Shown: positions 31,038-40,131 of the stretch, piece after piece
Position numbering within the stretch: the first letter of the stretch is position 1
Layout: each line of letters opens with the position of its first letter
From: Limnohabitans sp. T6-5
GTDB lineage: Bacteria > Pseudomonadota > Gammaproteobacteria > Burkholderiales > Burkholderiaceae_C
NCBI RefSeq assembly: GCF_003063315.1
Contig: NZ_NERV01000002.1
Span: 620,001-684,000, forward strand
DNA length: 64,000 nucleotides
Reading direction: 5' to 3'
Notes under the pieces: model-generated
The model's database searches: none
The model's input: only the letters and a program-made list of their open reading frames with translations
Told to the model about the DNA's origin: nothing
Made by a program: the position numbers and the translations under genes

Positions 31038-33559
31038 CTATAACTCCTTAAAATCAAAAATTTTGTCTCATGATACGATCCTGCACCCGAGTGATGCGCC
31101 GATACATATATAGTATGAAGCCCTTGAGATAAATAAGTGCTATACAAACCAAATGAGTTTGTTGGACCACCTGAATCCCAATAACTACCAGATTCAAAAG
31201 TAATTAATGGATCTAGGTCTAAAGAAAATTTGAAATAATAATCACCGCCACTTGAATTATAATAATAATGACACAACCCAACTAACGTCACAACCCCAGC
31301 ATGATCCATGTAGAAACGCATATAATCAATGTGACCATCCATTGGATATGCAGATACTTGCTCGAAAGATGTTGCAGATTTTGAAATGATGTTATCAGCA
31401 CTTATAATGTTTGCAGACAAATTTCCTGAAAAATAAGCTGACCCTCCAACAATTCTAAATGATGGAGCATATACATCACCGCTGGATGTTATTTGGAAAT
31501 ACCTATTTCTAACTTTATCACCAATAAGAAAACCTTCAGGCCCCAAATAAAAACCTTGTACATACGAATTTAGAGGCCACGAATATGATTTAAAATCGCC
31601 ACTGGAAATTGAACCACGTACCGATGCATTATTAAAAATCACATCACCATTTTTTTTAAGAGCCCAACCAATTAAACCTCCTTCGTAATATTGTGGACTT
31701 GAAATGTAATCATTACCTATTACGTTCCCACCAATTTCACCATAACTAGAGTATATTGACCCACGCATAGTCACATTACTAAACTCAGCATCACCATTGC
31801 CGCGTATCACCCATCCACTAGTACCAGGCACATTATTTGATGATCTAATATTAGTCCCTACACTTATAGAACCAGCAGTCAATTTACTGACACTCAGGCT
31901 TGCAATCTTTGCGTCATCCACTGCCAAATTAGCAATCTTGGCATTGGTGATGGTGCCGTTACGAATGAACGCATCGGACATGTAAACGCCAACCGGAACA
32001 TCCACACCATTGATCTTGACCGGCGTTGTTTGAACGATAAAAGGGGTAACGGGCGTTATGCCTGGCCCTGTCGGGCTGGCGATGTAAAAGCGATCAGCAC
32101 GAATTGCAAACTCGCTTTTAGGGATGCCATTTGCCAGCGTGCTGGCCAAGCCATACCCAGTGACATACCCGTTGTTGTCAATTTTGACGGTGTACTGTGC
32201 AAACAGCTTGCCATCTGCTGTAGCTCGTACCTCTGACTCCTGCTGCAATGCAACAGACTTTTCATTCACAGTCGCCTGGAGCCTGGTCACCGATTGGACA
32301 ATCGCCTCATCTTTGCTGGCTCGGGCGCTCCTTTCTTCTTGAAGTGCCCCCGTCAATTGCGTGATGGATGATGTGTTGCTCCCGATATCACGCTCATTGG
32401 TGGTGACCCGCGCTGCAAGCATGTTTCTGGCCGTCGCTTCAGCCAAGTCAGCCGTTGCCCGCGCATAGGCTTCCTCCTGAATCTGCGCTGCAATATTGGT
32501 GTTGGTGTCGCCTTTGTTGGTCTCTACGATGGCCTGCAAATTAGAAATCGACTGCGCCAAAGCTGCGTCCTTTTGTGCGCGCACAGTCTGCTCATCGGTA
32601 ATAGCTGCACTCGCCGTGGTGATGGCAGCAGCATTGCTGGCAACACCTTGCTCAGTGGTGGTGACCCGCGCTGCAAGCGTGTCTCTTGCCGTCGCTTCAG
32701 CCACGTCAGCCGTTGCCCGCGCTTGCGCCTCTTGCTGGATCGCTGCCGCAGTGCTTGTCTGGTTGTTATTGACCGTGGCCGTCAGGGTGGTGATGTCCAA
32801 TGCCAATGCCGTGTCTGCAGTGGTCCTGGCTGTGCGTTCATTCGTGATTGCGGTCCCCCGCGCCGTGGCTTCTGCCAACAGTCGCGCCGCCACACTCCCG
32901 ATCAGCGATGCAGGGCCATCGATCAGGTCAATGCGCTCAGACAGCGCAGACCAAAGCTGACCTTCCTTGATCTTGCCTTCCAGGGCATCCAGCAGCAGCT
33001 GCACATCCTGCCCCGTCGTCGCGGCCAGGCCATTGGTGCCACCGGCAGGCGCTGCGCTCAGCACGCCGTCAACGCTCTCCCATTTGATCCACAGGCGCCA
33101 CGTTGTGGCCGGGTTGCTGGGCATGGCCCACACCTGGCCACCAAACTGGCCCAGCTCAATCGCATTTGAGAATGTCGGCAAGGCAGTGCCCGCCGTGTGC
33201 GTCACCCCGTACACCCGTGTCCTCAGGTGCCCGTGCCCTTGCGTGTAAACGGGGGAGCTGCACTCAATGAACACATGGCTGATGGCCGCGCTCAACGTGA
33301 AGCCTTCCGGTGTCGGCGGCGGCGTCAAATCGACCTCTGAACTCACCACGGCGCTGCCCGGCTTGAGCGATGGCACACCGCTGCCACCTGGGCGCCAGCC
33401 TGCGCTCAACGTGGCAAAGCCGTTTTCGATCAGGTCGCGCAGCGTAATCCCACGGTTGAGCGGATCACCCTGCACACCCAAATAGGTCATCAGGGTTTCG
33501 CGCACCCGCTGCGCATAATTCGGCGCGTTGGGGCTGGGGAGTTCGGGTCTATCGGTCAT
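31034..33559 (-). CDS. Tail fibre/tip protein with coiled coils and gpJ-like segment
   Basis: The 841-residue protein starts with a short head, then has repeated Ala/Thr/Gln coiled-coil blocks (about 230-440, with ATARDTLAARVTTTEQ and ATARNMLAARVTTNER). A gpJ-like segment follows (YTVKIDNNGYVTGYG, SEFAIRADRFYIASP) and then a C-terminal beta-rich tip (about 520-841). The DNA for the tip (31034-32000) is visibly AT-rich compared with the rest. This suggests a recently exchanged receptor-binding end. It probably binds the host surface. Confidence 0.8.
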   Translation of the reverse strand: MTDRPELPSPNAPNYAQRVRETLMTYLGVQGDPLNRGITLRDLIENGFATLSAGWRPGGSGVPSLKPGSAVVSSEVDLTPPPTPEGFTLSAAISHVFIECSSPVYTQGHGHLRTRVYGVTHTAGTALPTFSNAIELGQFGGQVWAMPSNPATTWRLWIKWESVDGVLSAAPAGGTNGLAATTGQDVQLLLDALEGKIKEGQLWSALSERIDLIDGPASLIGSVAARLLAEATARGTAITNERTARTTADTALALDITTLTATVNNNQTSTAAAIQQEAQARATADVAEATARDTLAARVTTTEQGVASNAAAITTASAAITDEQTVRAQKDAALAQSISNLQAIVETNKGDTNTNIAAQIQEEAYARATADLAEATARNMLAARVTTNERDIGSNTSSITQLTGALQEERSARASKDEAIVQSVTRLQATVNEKSVALQQESEVRATADGKLFAQYTVKIDNNGYVTGYGLASTLANGIPKSEFAIRADRFYIASPTGPGITPVTPFIVQTTPVKINGVDVPVGVYMSDAFIRNGTITNAKIANLAVDDAKIASLSVSKLTAGSISVGTNIRSSNNVPGTSGWVIRGNGDAEFSNVTMRGSIYSSYGEIGGNVIGNDYISSPQYYEGGLIGWALKKNGDVIFNNASVRGSISSGDFKSYSWPLNSYVQGFYLGPEGFLIGDKVRNRYFQITSSGDVYAPSFRIVGGSAYFSGNLSANIISADNIISKSATSFEQVSAYPMDGHIDYMRFYMDHAGVVTLVGLCHYYYNSSGGDYYFKFSLDLDPLITFESGSYWDSGGPTNSFGLYSTYLSQGLHTIYVSAHHSGAGSYHETKFLILRSYR

Positions 33560-35244
33560 ACAGAGGCCAACTCGACCATACTTGTTGCGATATTGGCCAG
33601 CTGCACGTTGTTGGCCGTCTCCAATTCAAACTGCCAATCCAGTGCAGAAATGGTAGGCAAGCGAAAGGCATCACGGCTGGTCACCACCTTGGTGTAACGC
33701 ACCGACGTGGGGGTCGGGCAACTCACGCCGGGCACGGCCGACAAGCTGGCCAGTATTTTTGCAGCCTCGTCCTCATTCAGCCCCACCGCATCGGCCCTGA
33801 ACGTGGCCGGGTAAACATCGCACACCAGCTCGGCTGCCGCAAAGCTCGTCACCCGTGGCTGCTGAAAAACCTTCGATCTGAACTTCGTGGTCATGAAGGC
33901 GGTACCGGCATCCCAACGCTGCACATTGCCACTGCTGTCCAGCACGTAGAGCTGATCCTTCAGCTCGTCAAAGTGCATGGCCGCATACCCGGTGTCCATA
34001 AAGTAAATCCCGGTCGGGTTCATCGGGTCAATCAAAAAGGCCTTGAGCCCGGCCCCAGCGTCAAAGGTGCCAAAGTACAGGCCCTCATACATCTTGCCCA
34101 CGATGGTCGACGGCTTGAGCTTTTGCCAGTCCTCGCGCAGCATCAGCCCGGCCGTCAAAATCCGGGGCCCGCCAGCGCCATACCAGCACAAGCCGTCCTC
34201 ACTGGCCCAAGCCACCCCAATGCCCATGCCCACCACCGACTCAGGCGCAATGCAGCCCTGATACATCTCCAGCGGCATCTGGTCCATGCTGTCCGGGCTT
34301 GAGCCCGACACTACCAAGGGCCGTGCCGTGGTCAACACCAGCAGCGTCTGGCCAAACACCCCCAGCGCCACAGGCTTGCTGTCAGGGGGCAAAACCTCAT
34401 AGGCAATCGGCCACGCATATGGCGTGTAGGGCTCACAAATGCGCACCCCGTTGCCGCTGATCCCGGCCAGCATGCCGTTCCACATCGGGGTCAGCATCGA
34501 CAAGTCATCAGGCGTCATCACCCATGTCGTCGTCGGCAACACCTCGCCCAGATCTCGCCCATCGTCAGTGGTGGTGCTCACCCCAACAGCCACCTCGCGC
34601 AAGAAAAAGAACTCTGTCGCGCCAGACGTGCCCGTCTGCGTCCGGTAAATCCGAATGCGGTTGATCTGGTAGTTGCCGCTGGGCAGCGAGCCAAATCCGG
34701 ACAGCGCCACCGTGGCATCCGTAGGCCTGACCGACTCCGCACTGACCGGGCTGGGCGCGCTCTCCCACCCCCAATCGTTCACGTACGTGTAGACGTAGTA
34801 ATAGGACTTGCTCAGTCCCGTCCACGTCCCCGAATTCGTTGCGGCGATCAGCGCAGTGGTCGGGGCAGGAATGCCCAGCGGCCTCGATGCCATCGGGTAC
34901 GGCGCGCTCGACAGCGCAATGATGTTGTTCGTCACCTTCGGCGCCCCGTCACCGGTGTAATAGGTCTGCTCGGTCGTGTCGTCCGCATTGAACCCGCGCA
35001 CCGCATGCACCCGATTGGCCCAAGACAGCCAGTAATTGGCATCGCTGTCCACATCCCGCCCCATGCGGTAGATGGTCTTGCGCCCCACGGGCACCGTGGC
35101 CACCGTCAGGGGCACGCGCCATGGCCGCAAATCGCCGCGCCCCGGCTTTTGGTTCAAGCTGGTCACGCCCACCATCGGCCCCAGCGTTTTGGGGTGCGCG
35201 GCCCGGTTCTCTCCGGTGAAACCCTCAATCGTGATCACGGTCAT
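33556..35244 (-). CDS. Beta-rich tail protein, possible nozzle or tubular protein
   Basis: The 562-residue protein is beta-rich with short repeated Trp/Gly motifs (SGTWTGLSKSYYYVYTYVN; WNGMLAGISGNGVRICEPYTPYAWP; GTFDAGAGLKAFLIDP). It resembles podovirus tail-tube/nozzle propeller proteins of about the same size. It is followed directly by the fibre gene, with a four-base overlap. No catalytic motif is seen. Confidence 0.6.
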   Translation of the reverse strand: MTVITIEGFTGENRAAHPKTLGPMVGVTSLNQKPGRGDLRPWRVPLTVATVPVGRKTIYRMGRDVDSDANYWLSWANRVHAVRGFNADDTTEQTYYTGDGAPKVTNNIIALSSAPYPMASRPLGIPAPTTALIAATNSGTWTGLSKSYYYVYTYVNDWGWESAPSPVSAESVRPTDATVALSGFGSLPSGNYQINRIRIYRTQTGTSGATEFFFLREVAVGVSTTTDDGRDLGEVLPTTTWVMTPDDLSMLTPMWNGMLAGISGNGVRICEPYTPYAWPIAYEVLPPDSKPVALGVFGQTLLVLTTARPLVVSGSSPDSMDQMPLEMYQGCIAPESVVGMGIGVAWASEDGLCWYGAGGPRILTAGLMLREDWQKLKPSTIVGKMYEGLYFGTFDAGAGLKAFLIDPMNPTGIYFMDTGYAAMHFDELKDQLYVLDSSGNVQRWDAGTAFMTTKFRSKVFQQPRVTSFAAAELVCDVYPATFRADAVGLNEDEAAKILASLSAVPGVSCPTPTSVRYTKVVTSRDAFRLPTISALDWQFELETANNVQLANIATSMVELASV

Positions 35245-35247
35245 GAC

Positions 35248-35784
35248 TCAGCCCTCAGAAACGGTCGGCCACACCACCGCAGGCAACTCGGCCTCGATGT
35301 CATCCCAAGACGGCACAGCCCGTGCCCCTGACGCCACCGCGGCATAAATCTGCACCAGCGCAGCCCAAGTCTGGTCCCGCAAATCCACACCGTACTGACC
35401 CTCGGCCGCAAAGCGCGGTACCGTGCTGGTGGCGTAGCTGCACAGGCTCAGCATCGAGTCATAGCCCCGCTCTTGCGCCACCTGATCAAGCCTGCTTTGC
35501 ACCTGGCCCATGATCCGGTTTTTCATCGACTCATTCACCTGGCTGGCTTCTGACTCACTCATTTGCACCAGCGCATACCTAGCCCGCCAAATACCGTCCA
35601 CCAGCTCAGCGCCATCGCGCACCAGCTTCTGGTGCAAGCCGGGCACAGGCGGCTCTGACGGGTAAACAGGATCAGCGCCAAAATCCACACAGGTCTCAGG
35701 CCGAATGCCCGACACATTGGGATGCATCGCGTGCAGCTCATGCGACTGCACCACTGCGCCAGTTTCTCGAATTCGGTATTCCAT
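35248..35784 (-). CDS. Phage tail-associated protein of the tail-fibre-assembly type
   Basis: The 178-residue protein has a C-terminal helical block (RLDQVAQERGYDSMLSLCSY, then VDLRDQTWAALVQIYAAVAS), which is common in phage fibre-assembly proteins of the DUF4376-like class. The N-terminus carries MEYRIRETGAVVQSHEL. It lies between two tail-fibre-like genes and is probably a chaperone for one of them. Confidence 0.62.
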   Translation of the reverse strand: MEYRIRETGAVVQSHELHAMHPNVSGIRPETCVDFGADPVYPSEPPVPGLHQKLVRDGAELVDGIWRARYALVQMSESEASQVNESMKNRIMGQVQSRLDQVAQERGYDSMLSLCSYATSTVPRFAAEGQYGVDLRDQTWAALVQIYAAVASGARAVPSWDDIEAELPAVVWPTVSEG

Positions 35785-35793
35785 GGGGGCCTT

Positions 35794-36765
35794 TTAGGGG
35801 GATGTGTAGATGAAGGTGCCAGACCCAGCAGCGAGTTTCATGCCATCACTGGAACCAGCGATTGATAGCCACTCTCGGCTTCCCGCTGAAGTCTGCTGAG
35901 TCCACGTTGCACCACCATCAGTCGAGGTGTAGGTGTAGCCGTTGTGGGCACAAGCGGCCAGCTTGCTACCGTCGCTTGAGCTGGTGATAGCAGTCCAAAA
36001 ACGAGAGCCTGCCGAAGTTCGCTCAGTCCACGTTGCACCACCATCAGTCGAGGTGTAGGTGTAGCCGTTGTGGGCACAAGCGGCCAGCTTGCTACCGTCG
36101 CTTGAGCTTGTGATAGCCATCCAACTACGAGAGCCTGCCGAAGTTCGCTCAGTCCACGTTGCACCACCATCAGTCGAGGTGTAGATGTAGCCGCCGTAAA
36201 CACAAGCAGCCAACTTGGTGCCATCGCTTGAGCTGGCAATTGATCGCCAACTACGACTTCCCGCTGCAGTCCTCTCATTCCAAGTCACGCCGCCGTCCAG
36301 CGACGTATAGATGTAGCCGGTATAACCTGAAAGAGAGTAGCCGTTGTCGGCACAAGCGGCCAGCTTGCTACCGTCGCTTGAGCTGGTGATAGCAATCCAA
36401 GTACGAGAGCCTACCGAAGTTCGCTCAGTCCACGTTGCTCCACCATTAGTCGAGGTGTAGATGTAGCCGGTCAAACCTGTGTAAAGGCCTCCGTTGTTGA
36501 CACAAGCGGCCAGCTTGCTACCGTCGCTTGAGCTTGTGATAGCCTTCCAAGTACGAGAGCCTGCCGAAGTTCGCTCAGTCCACGTTGCACCACCATCAGT
36601 CGAGGTGTAGATGTAGCCGCTGGAAACACAAGCAGCCAACTTGGTGCCATCGCTTGAGCTTGTGATAGCCATCCAACTACTAGAGCCTGCCGAAGTTCGC
36701 TCAGTCCAAGTCGAGCCTGAACCAGATGGCCCACTCGCAAACATCAAAAAATTCAGCAAATTCAT
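35794..36765 (-). CDS. Asp-box beta-propeller protein with seven near-identical repeats
   Basis: The 323-residue protein is made of seven blades of about 40 residues. Each has the block WMAITSSSDGTKLAAC and ends in the sialidase/BNR Asp-box (SxDxGxTW, STDGGATW). The repeats differ by few residues, and two contain an extra six to nine residues. The start at ATG 36765 begins MNLLNFLMFASGPSG. No catalytic sialidase arginines are apparent, so it is probably a receptor- or glycan-binding tail protein. The DNA repeats make it prone to recombination and length change. Confidence 0.75.
   Translation of the reverse strand: MNLLNFLMFASGPSGSGSTWTERTSAGSSSWMAITSSSDGTKLAACVSSGYIYTSTDGGATWTERTSAGSRTWKAITSSSDGSKLAACVNNGGLYTGLTGYIYTSTNGGATWTERTSVGSRTWIAITSSSDGSKLAACADNGYSLSGYTGYIYTSLDGGVTWNERTAAGSRSWRSIASSSDGTKLAACVYGGYIYTSTDGGATWTERTSAGSRSWMAITSSSDGSKLAACAHNGYTYTSTDGGATWTERTSAGSRFWTAITSSSDGSKLAACAHNGYTYTSTDGGATWTQQTSAGSREWLSIAGSSDGMKLAAGSGTFIYTSP
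35862..36720 (-). repeat. Tandem DNA repeats encoding propeller blades
   Basis: Units of about 123 bases, for example with GCACCACCATCAGTCGAGGT, recur with near-identity (copies near 35908, 36031, 36154 and 36589). The intervening unit lengths are close to 41 codons. These repeats explain the protein above and could recombine. Confidence 0.8.
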
Positions 36766-37457
36766 CGCACGACCTTTCCATAAATGGTCGTCCCGCCATC
36801 GCGTGACCAAAGCAGTACCCAATCCGTGCCGGCCGTTTGCAGCGTCACGCCGCTTGATGCAAATGTGGTGGTGGTGATCCCGTCTGACTTCACCCAATTG
36901 ATCGTTGGCCAAGTAATGGTTGCCGCCCCCAAATTCACCCCCTCAATCAGCAGCTGTCCCAAGTTGCCAGATGCGGGCCAATTCGACACCGACAAACTCA
37001 CTGATCCAGACGGAAACCAGCGTTGACACGAACCGTTGATGTAATCCAATGCATTGGTTGTGCCACTATTGAAAAAGCTCAGGCCGCAATCCTTGAACAT
37101 GGCCATGGTCAGCACCCCATCATTGAGGCTCCCGCCCGTGTTCTGCAAAAACCCTGCCAAGGTTTCAGCCGTCAGCCGGTGCTCAAGGGTCGATCCAGCG
37201 GGCCAAGCTGCGGCCGTGGTGCCCTCTTGTGCGCGAACCACCGTCAGCGAGTCACCAGACCGCGCCGTGACCTTCACAATCTCCCAGCTCGTTTCAGTGA
37301 CGCCTGATACCGTGGCCAAAGTCGCTATGAAGTAATCACTGCCCGATGGCGTCGGAAACTTGGCTCCCTGCCCGGTGGCCAATGCAATGGTGGTGCTGGC
37401 TGATGTGATGGCCGAACTGGTGGTCGCGACGGCATTGTTTGAAAAAATGCGCGGCAT
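36762..37457 (-). CDS. Phage tail-fibre-type protein
   Basis: The 231-residue protein starts MPRIFSNNAVATTSSAITSA. It contains a conserved phage pattern (ATLATVSGVTETSWEIVKVTAR, then LTVVRAQEGTTAAAWPAGSTLEHRLTAE), found in base-plate or fibre-associated proteins that bear a conserved N-terminal domain. I chose ATG 37457 because the upstream codons are an Arg/Ser-rich artefact. Its stop overlaps the next gene by four bases. Confidence 0.72.
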   Translation of the reverse strand: MPRIFSNNAVATTSSAITSASTTIALATGQGAKFPTPSGSDYFIATLATVSGVTETSWEIVKVTARSGDSLTVVRAQEGTTAAAWPAGSTLEHRLTAETLAGFLQNTGGSLNDGVLTMAMFKDCGLSFFNSGTTNALDYINGSCQRWFPSGSVSLSVSNWPASGNLGQLLIEGVNLGAATITWPTINWVKSDGITTTTFASSGVTLQTAGTDWVLLWSRDGGTTIYGKVVR

Positions 37458-37458
37458 C

Positions 37459-37758
37459 TCAATACTCCTTGACCTTGACCTTGATTTCGGCCTGCTTGGT
37501 GCGCCCACCCACGGTGGTCACCGTCACCGTCACCTTGTAAGACTGCCCATCGGTGCCGCCACTCAGCCACACCGTGGCCACGCCCTGCACCAGGGTGTAG
37601 CGGTCCACCGTGATGCCTGCCTCAGCCACCACACGCATGTTTGTCGGCGTGGCGGGGCCGGGCGCCGTGTCCTCCAGGCCTGCCAGCCATTCGTTGTAGT
37701 CAATGTTGTAGTCCTGCACGTCGGCGGGTTGCTTTTCAAACTTGGCCAAGATGGTCAT
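37459..37758 (-). CDS. Small phage structural protein with Ig-like fold character
   Basis: The 99-residue protein starts MTILAKFEKQPADVQDYNIDY, a conserved phage N-terminus. It ends with strands such as YKVTVTVTTVGGRTKQAEIKV, consistent with an Ig-like beta sandwich. It probably decorates or links tail parts. The start at 37758 is supported by the family N-terminus. Confidence 0.65.
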   Translation of the reverse strand: MTILAKFEKQPADVQDYNIDYNEWLAGLEDTAPGPATPTNMRVVAEAGITVDRYTLVQGVATVWLSGGTDGQSYKVTVTVTTVGGRTKQAEIKVKVKEY

Positions 37759-37768
37759 ATTGCTTACC

Positions 37769-38992
37769 TCATGCGGGCACGGCCGCGCTGTTGTCGATTT
37801 CTGTGATGACGGCATCGGCCAGGTTCTCGGGCACGATGGCGTCTATGGTTTCTTCTGGCTCCACCGGGTCGGGCAGCTCGGGCGGCACAATCACGCCATT
37901 GGCATAGGTGCCCACCCATGCCGTGTAAACCTCAGCAGGCACATAGCACGTCGTGACCTCGGGTGTGGGCATGTAGGGCACCGCCGTGCTCAGCCCGGTC
38001 TGCGCTTGCGATGACCGCATCGCCGCCGATATGGCCAACACGGTTTGCACAAGCGCTGTCTGCGCCTGGGCCGTCCACACCGCATAAGACAGGTGCACTT
38101 GCACTGCGGCAGACTGGCACTGCTCAGAGGCCACCTTGACCAGCGGAATCACCGCAAGGCCTGACTGTGATGTGCTGCCGCTGGCGTCCAGGCTGATTGA
38201 TCCCTGCAAATGGGTGGTGTTGCCCTGGGCCTGGCCCGATGCCATCCACAAACTGAGGCCAATCACCACATCAATGCTTGCAGATTGCGCCTGCTGACCA
38301 ATTGCAGCAGCCAGCATTTTGGTCGCCAGCTCAGCTTTGCAGTGCTGCGCCTGCTCTGAGGTGGCGGCCAGGGCCATCAGCTGTTCAGTCAGTATGGTGG
38401 TGCTTTGAGATTGGGCACCGCTGCAATGCAGAGACCATGTAAATTCGCTATCAAGACTTGCCGACTGAGCCTGCTGTCCGGTGGCATCCAACGCAATCCA
38501 CGGCGTCATGACCACATCGGTTTCTTGCTCTTGTGCCGACTTGATCGAAAAAAAGAGATCATCGGTGGTCATCATGGCAGACGACTGCACCTGTTCACTC
38601 ACGGCATCCAGGGGCCAAACAATTTCAAGATGGACTTCTGCTGTTTGGACTTGCGCGCTGGATAAATCTATACCCTGCTCAACCGATATCACCGCCTCTG
38701 AGCTTTGCACCGTGCTGCTCACCGCTGCGTAAAACGGCACGGTGCTCAGTTCTGCCGCCGAAGATTGCGCCTGTGAAGACGCATTCGTCAAAAATACAGG
38801 TTCACCCGGGATGCTTTGGCTCAGGTTTGCAACTGCGCCCTGCACCTGGCTGCTGGCGCCAGACAAGGGCAGATCAGCACGCTGCAGCAGAATCACAGCC
38901 GACCCATTGACCTGGGACGACGTGATGACACAGCCCCGCTTGGCGGAGCCGTTGATGGCGGCGCGGTTAAGCGCTGACCCGTTGATCAGCAT
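37769..38992 (-). CDS. Repetitive Gln/Ser-rich virion-associated protein
   Basis: The 407-residue protein contains about ten imperfect repeats of 25-30 residues with the core S-x-Q-x-Q-x-x (ASSQAQSSAAELS, SEQVQSSAMM, GQQAQSASLDSE, SEQAQHCKAEL, SGQAQGNTTHL). It ends with an acidic Pro-rich tail (PPELPDPVEPEETIDAIVPE). The repeat spacing suggests a stack of short beta strands or a solenoid. It is not recognisable as an enzyme. It lies in the tail gene block. Confidence 0.6.
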   Translation of the reverse strand: MLINGSALNRAAINGSAKRGCVITSSQVNGSAVILLQRADLPLSGASSQVQGAVANLSQSIPGEPVFLTNASSQAQSSAAELSTVPFYAAVSSTVQSSEAVISVEQGIDLSSAQVQTAEVHLEIVWPLDAVSEQVQSSAMMTTDDLFFSIKSAQEQETDVVMTPWIALDATGQQAQSASLDSEFTWSLHCSGAQSQSTTILTEQLMALAATSEQAQHCKAELATKMLAAAIGQQAQSASIDVVIGLSLWMASGQAQGNTTHLQGSISLDASGSTSQSGLAVIPLVKVASEQCQSAAVQVHLSYAVWTAQAQTALVQTVLAISAAMRSSQAQTGLSTAVPYMPTPEVTTCYVPAEVYTAWVGTYANGVIVPPELPDPVEPEETIDAIVPENLADAVITEIDNSAAVPA

Positions 38993-39011
38993 TCAGCGTG
39001 CCGCCCGGGGA

Positions 39012-39422
39012 TCAGAAGCCAGTGGTCGCGTTGCGCACGTCGTGCGTGAAGCTTGCCACGCTGATGCTGGTGCCCGCCGTGAAGGCGCCAATCGTGATGT
39101 TGGCGCCAGACGATCCGCACGACAAATCCATCACCACGGTGATGCCGTCACTGCGGAAAACTCGGGCAAACGTGGGCGTGATGCTGGCCACAGCCGTGCC
39201 CGGCGTGACGGCATTGGCCACCAGGGTGCCCGAAACGGCATTTTGGAATGCCGTTGCACCAAATGTCAGGGTCGCGCCCAGCGTGTTGCCAGACAAAGCC
39301 GTGTCAGCGCTGGCGGGCATGGTGCCGTCGTACAGCTTGATGAAGCCGCTGTTGCACAGCGCGGCCAGGGCATTGGCCTGGGCATTCACGGTAGCGTCAG
39401 CAATTTGGGTATTCAGTGCCAT
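39012..39422 (-). CDS. Small phage structural protein, widespread type
   Basis: The 136-residue protein has the conserved N-terminus MALNTQIADATVNAQANALA and a Gly/Ala/Thr-rich beta body (YDGTMPASADTALSGNT). Proteins of this type are common in tail or decoration gene blocks. Its function is unknown. Confidence 0.65.
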   Translation of the reverse strand: MALNTQIADATVNAQANALAALCNSGFIKLYDGTMPASADTALSGNTLGATLTFGATAFQNAVSGTLVANAVTPGTAVASITPTFARVFRSDGITVVMDLSCGSSGANITIGAFTAGTSISVASFTHDVRNATTGF

Positions 39423-39434
39423 GGGGTTCTCCTA

Positions 39435-40130
39435 TCAGCGTTTTCCAGAGGTGGTAACAGTTGAGTTTTGGGCGCCACGGTCAGTGGGCGAGTTCTGCAA
39501 GCCAGACGACAGCTCAATGCCCAAAGCGTTGGCCATCTCGGCTTTGTGGCCAGCGGCCAGCGTGGGGTTGTTGGCGTACTCGGCATCCTTGGAAAAGGCC
39601 CGCGCCATCATGTAGTGCTGCAAAGCGTTTGTGGCCATGTCTGGCACCCACAAATCACCCGCTACATCAGCCAGCAAGTTGCTGCCGGGCACGGCAATGT
39701 CCATGGGCTTGGCTTCAAACTCCCCCACCACATTCACGCCCAGTTTTACGGGCGGAAAGACCTCAAACACATCGTTGTTCGTGGTGTCGTAGCTGTAATG
39801 GATGACTTCGCCCACGGGTGTGCGATTGCGCCAGGTCGGCTCAAAAGAGTCCATCAACTCCATGTTGATGGTGCGGATGGCCCGCTTGGCGCCATCGGCG
39901 TTGTGAATCAGGCGCATCAAGCGCACCGTGTCAGCAGGTATCGGCTGCAGTGGGCCTTGCACCAGAGCCACGGTCTTGACCTTTGCCGACATGTCCGGGC
40001 GCACGGCCACAATCTCGCGCTGCCCGGCATTGAGGTAGTCCACCAGATCAACCAAGGTCCAGCGCACCAAGTCAGCATCCTTGAGGTCACGGGCCACCGA
40101 TGAAATGACCGTTTTTGCTTTGATGGCCAT
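39435..40130 (-). CDS. Phage adaptor-type protein (head-tail connection)
   Basis: The 231-residue protein has the helical adaptor pattern WTLVDLVDYLNAGQREIVAVRPD and a conserved Pro/Phe-rich middle (NDVFEVFPPV). It fits the DUF6682-like adaptor class that connects the portal to the tail in podoviruses. It is adjacent to a second connector-like gene. Confidence 0.7.
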   Translation of the reverse strand: MAIKAKTVISSVARDLKDADLVRWTLVDLVDYLNAGQREIVAVRPDMSAKVKTVALVQGPLQPIPADTVRLMRLIHNADGAKRAIRTINMELMDSFEPTWRNRTPVGEVIHYSYDTTNNDVFEVFPPVKLGVNVVGEFEAKPMDIAVPGSNLLADVAGDLWVPDMATNALQHYMMARAFSKDAEYANNPTLAAGHKAEMANALGIELSSGLQNSPTDRGAQNSTVTTSGKR

Positions 40131-40131
40131 G

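Noticed and set aside
35862-36720. CRISPR array or diversity-generating retroelement template
   Set aside because: The repeats are in-frame protein repeats about 123 bases long without unique spacers, and no reverse transcriptase gene is seen in the window.
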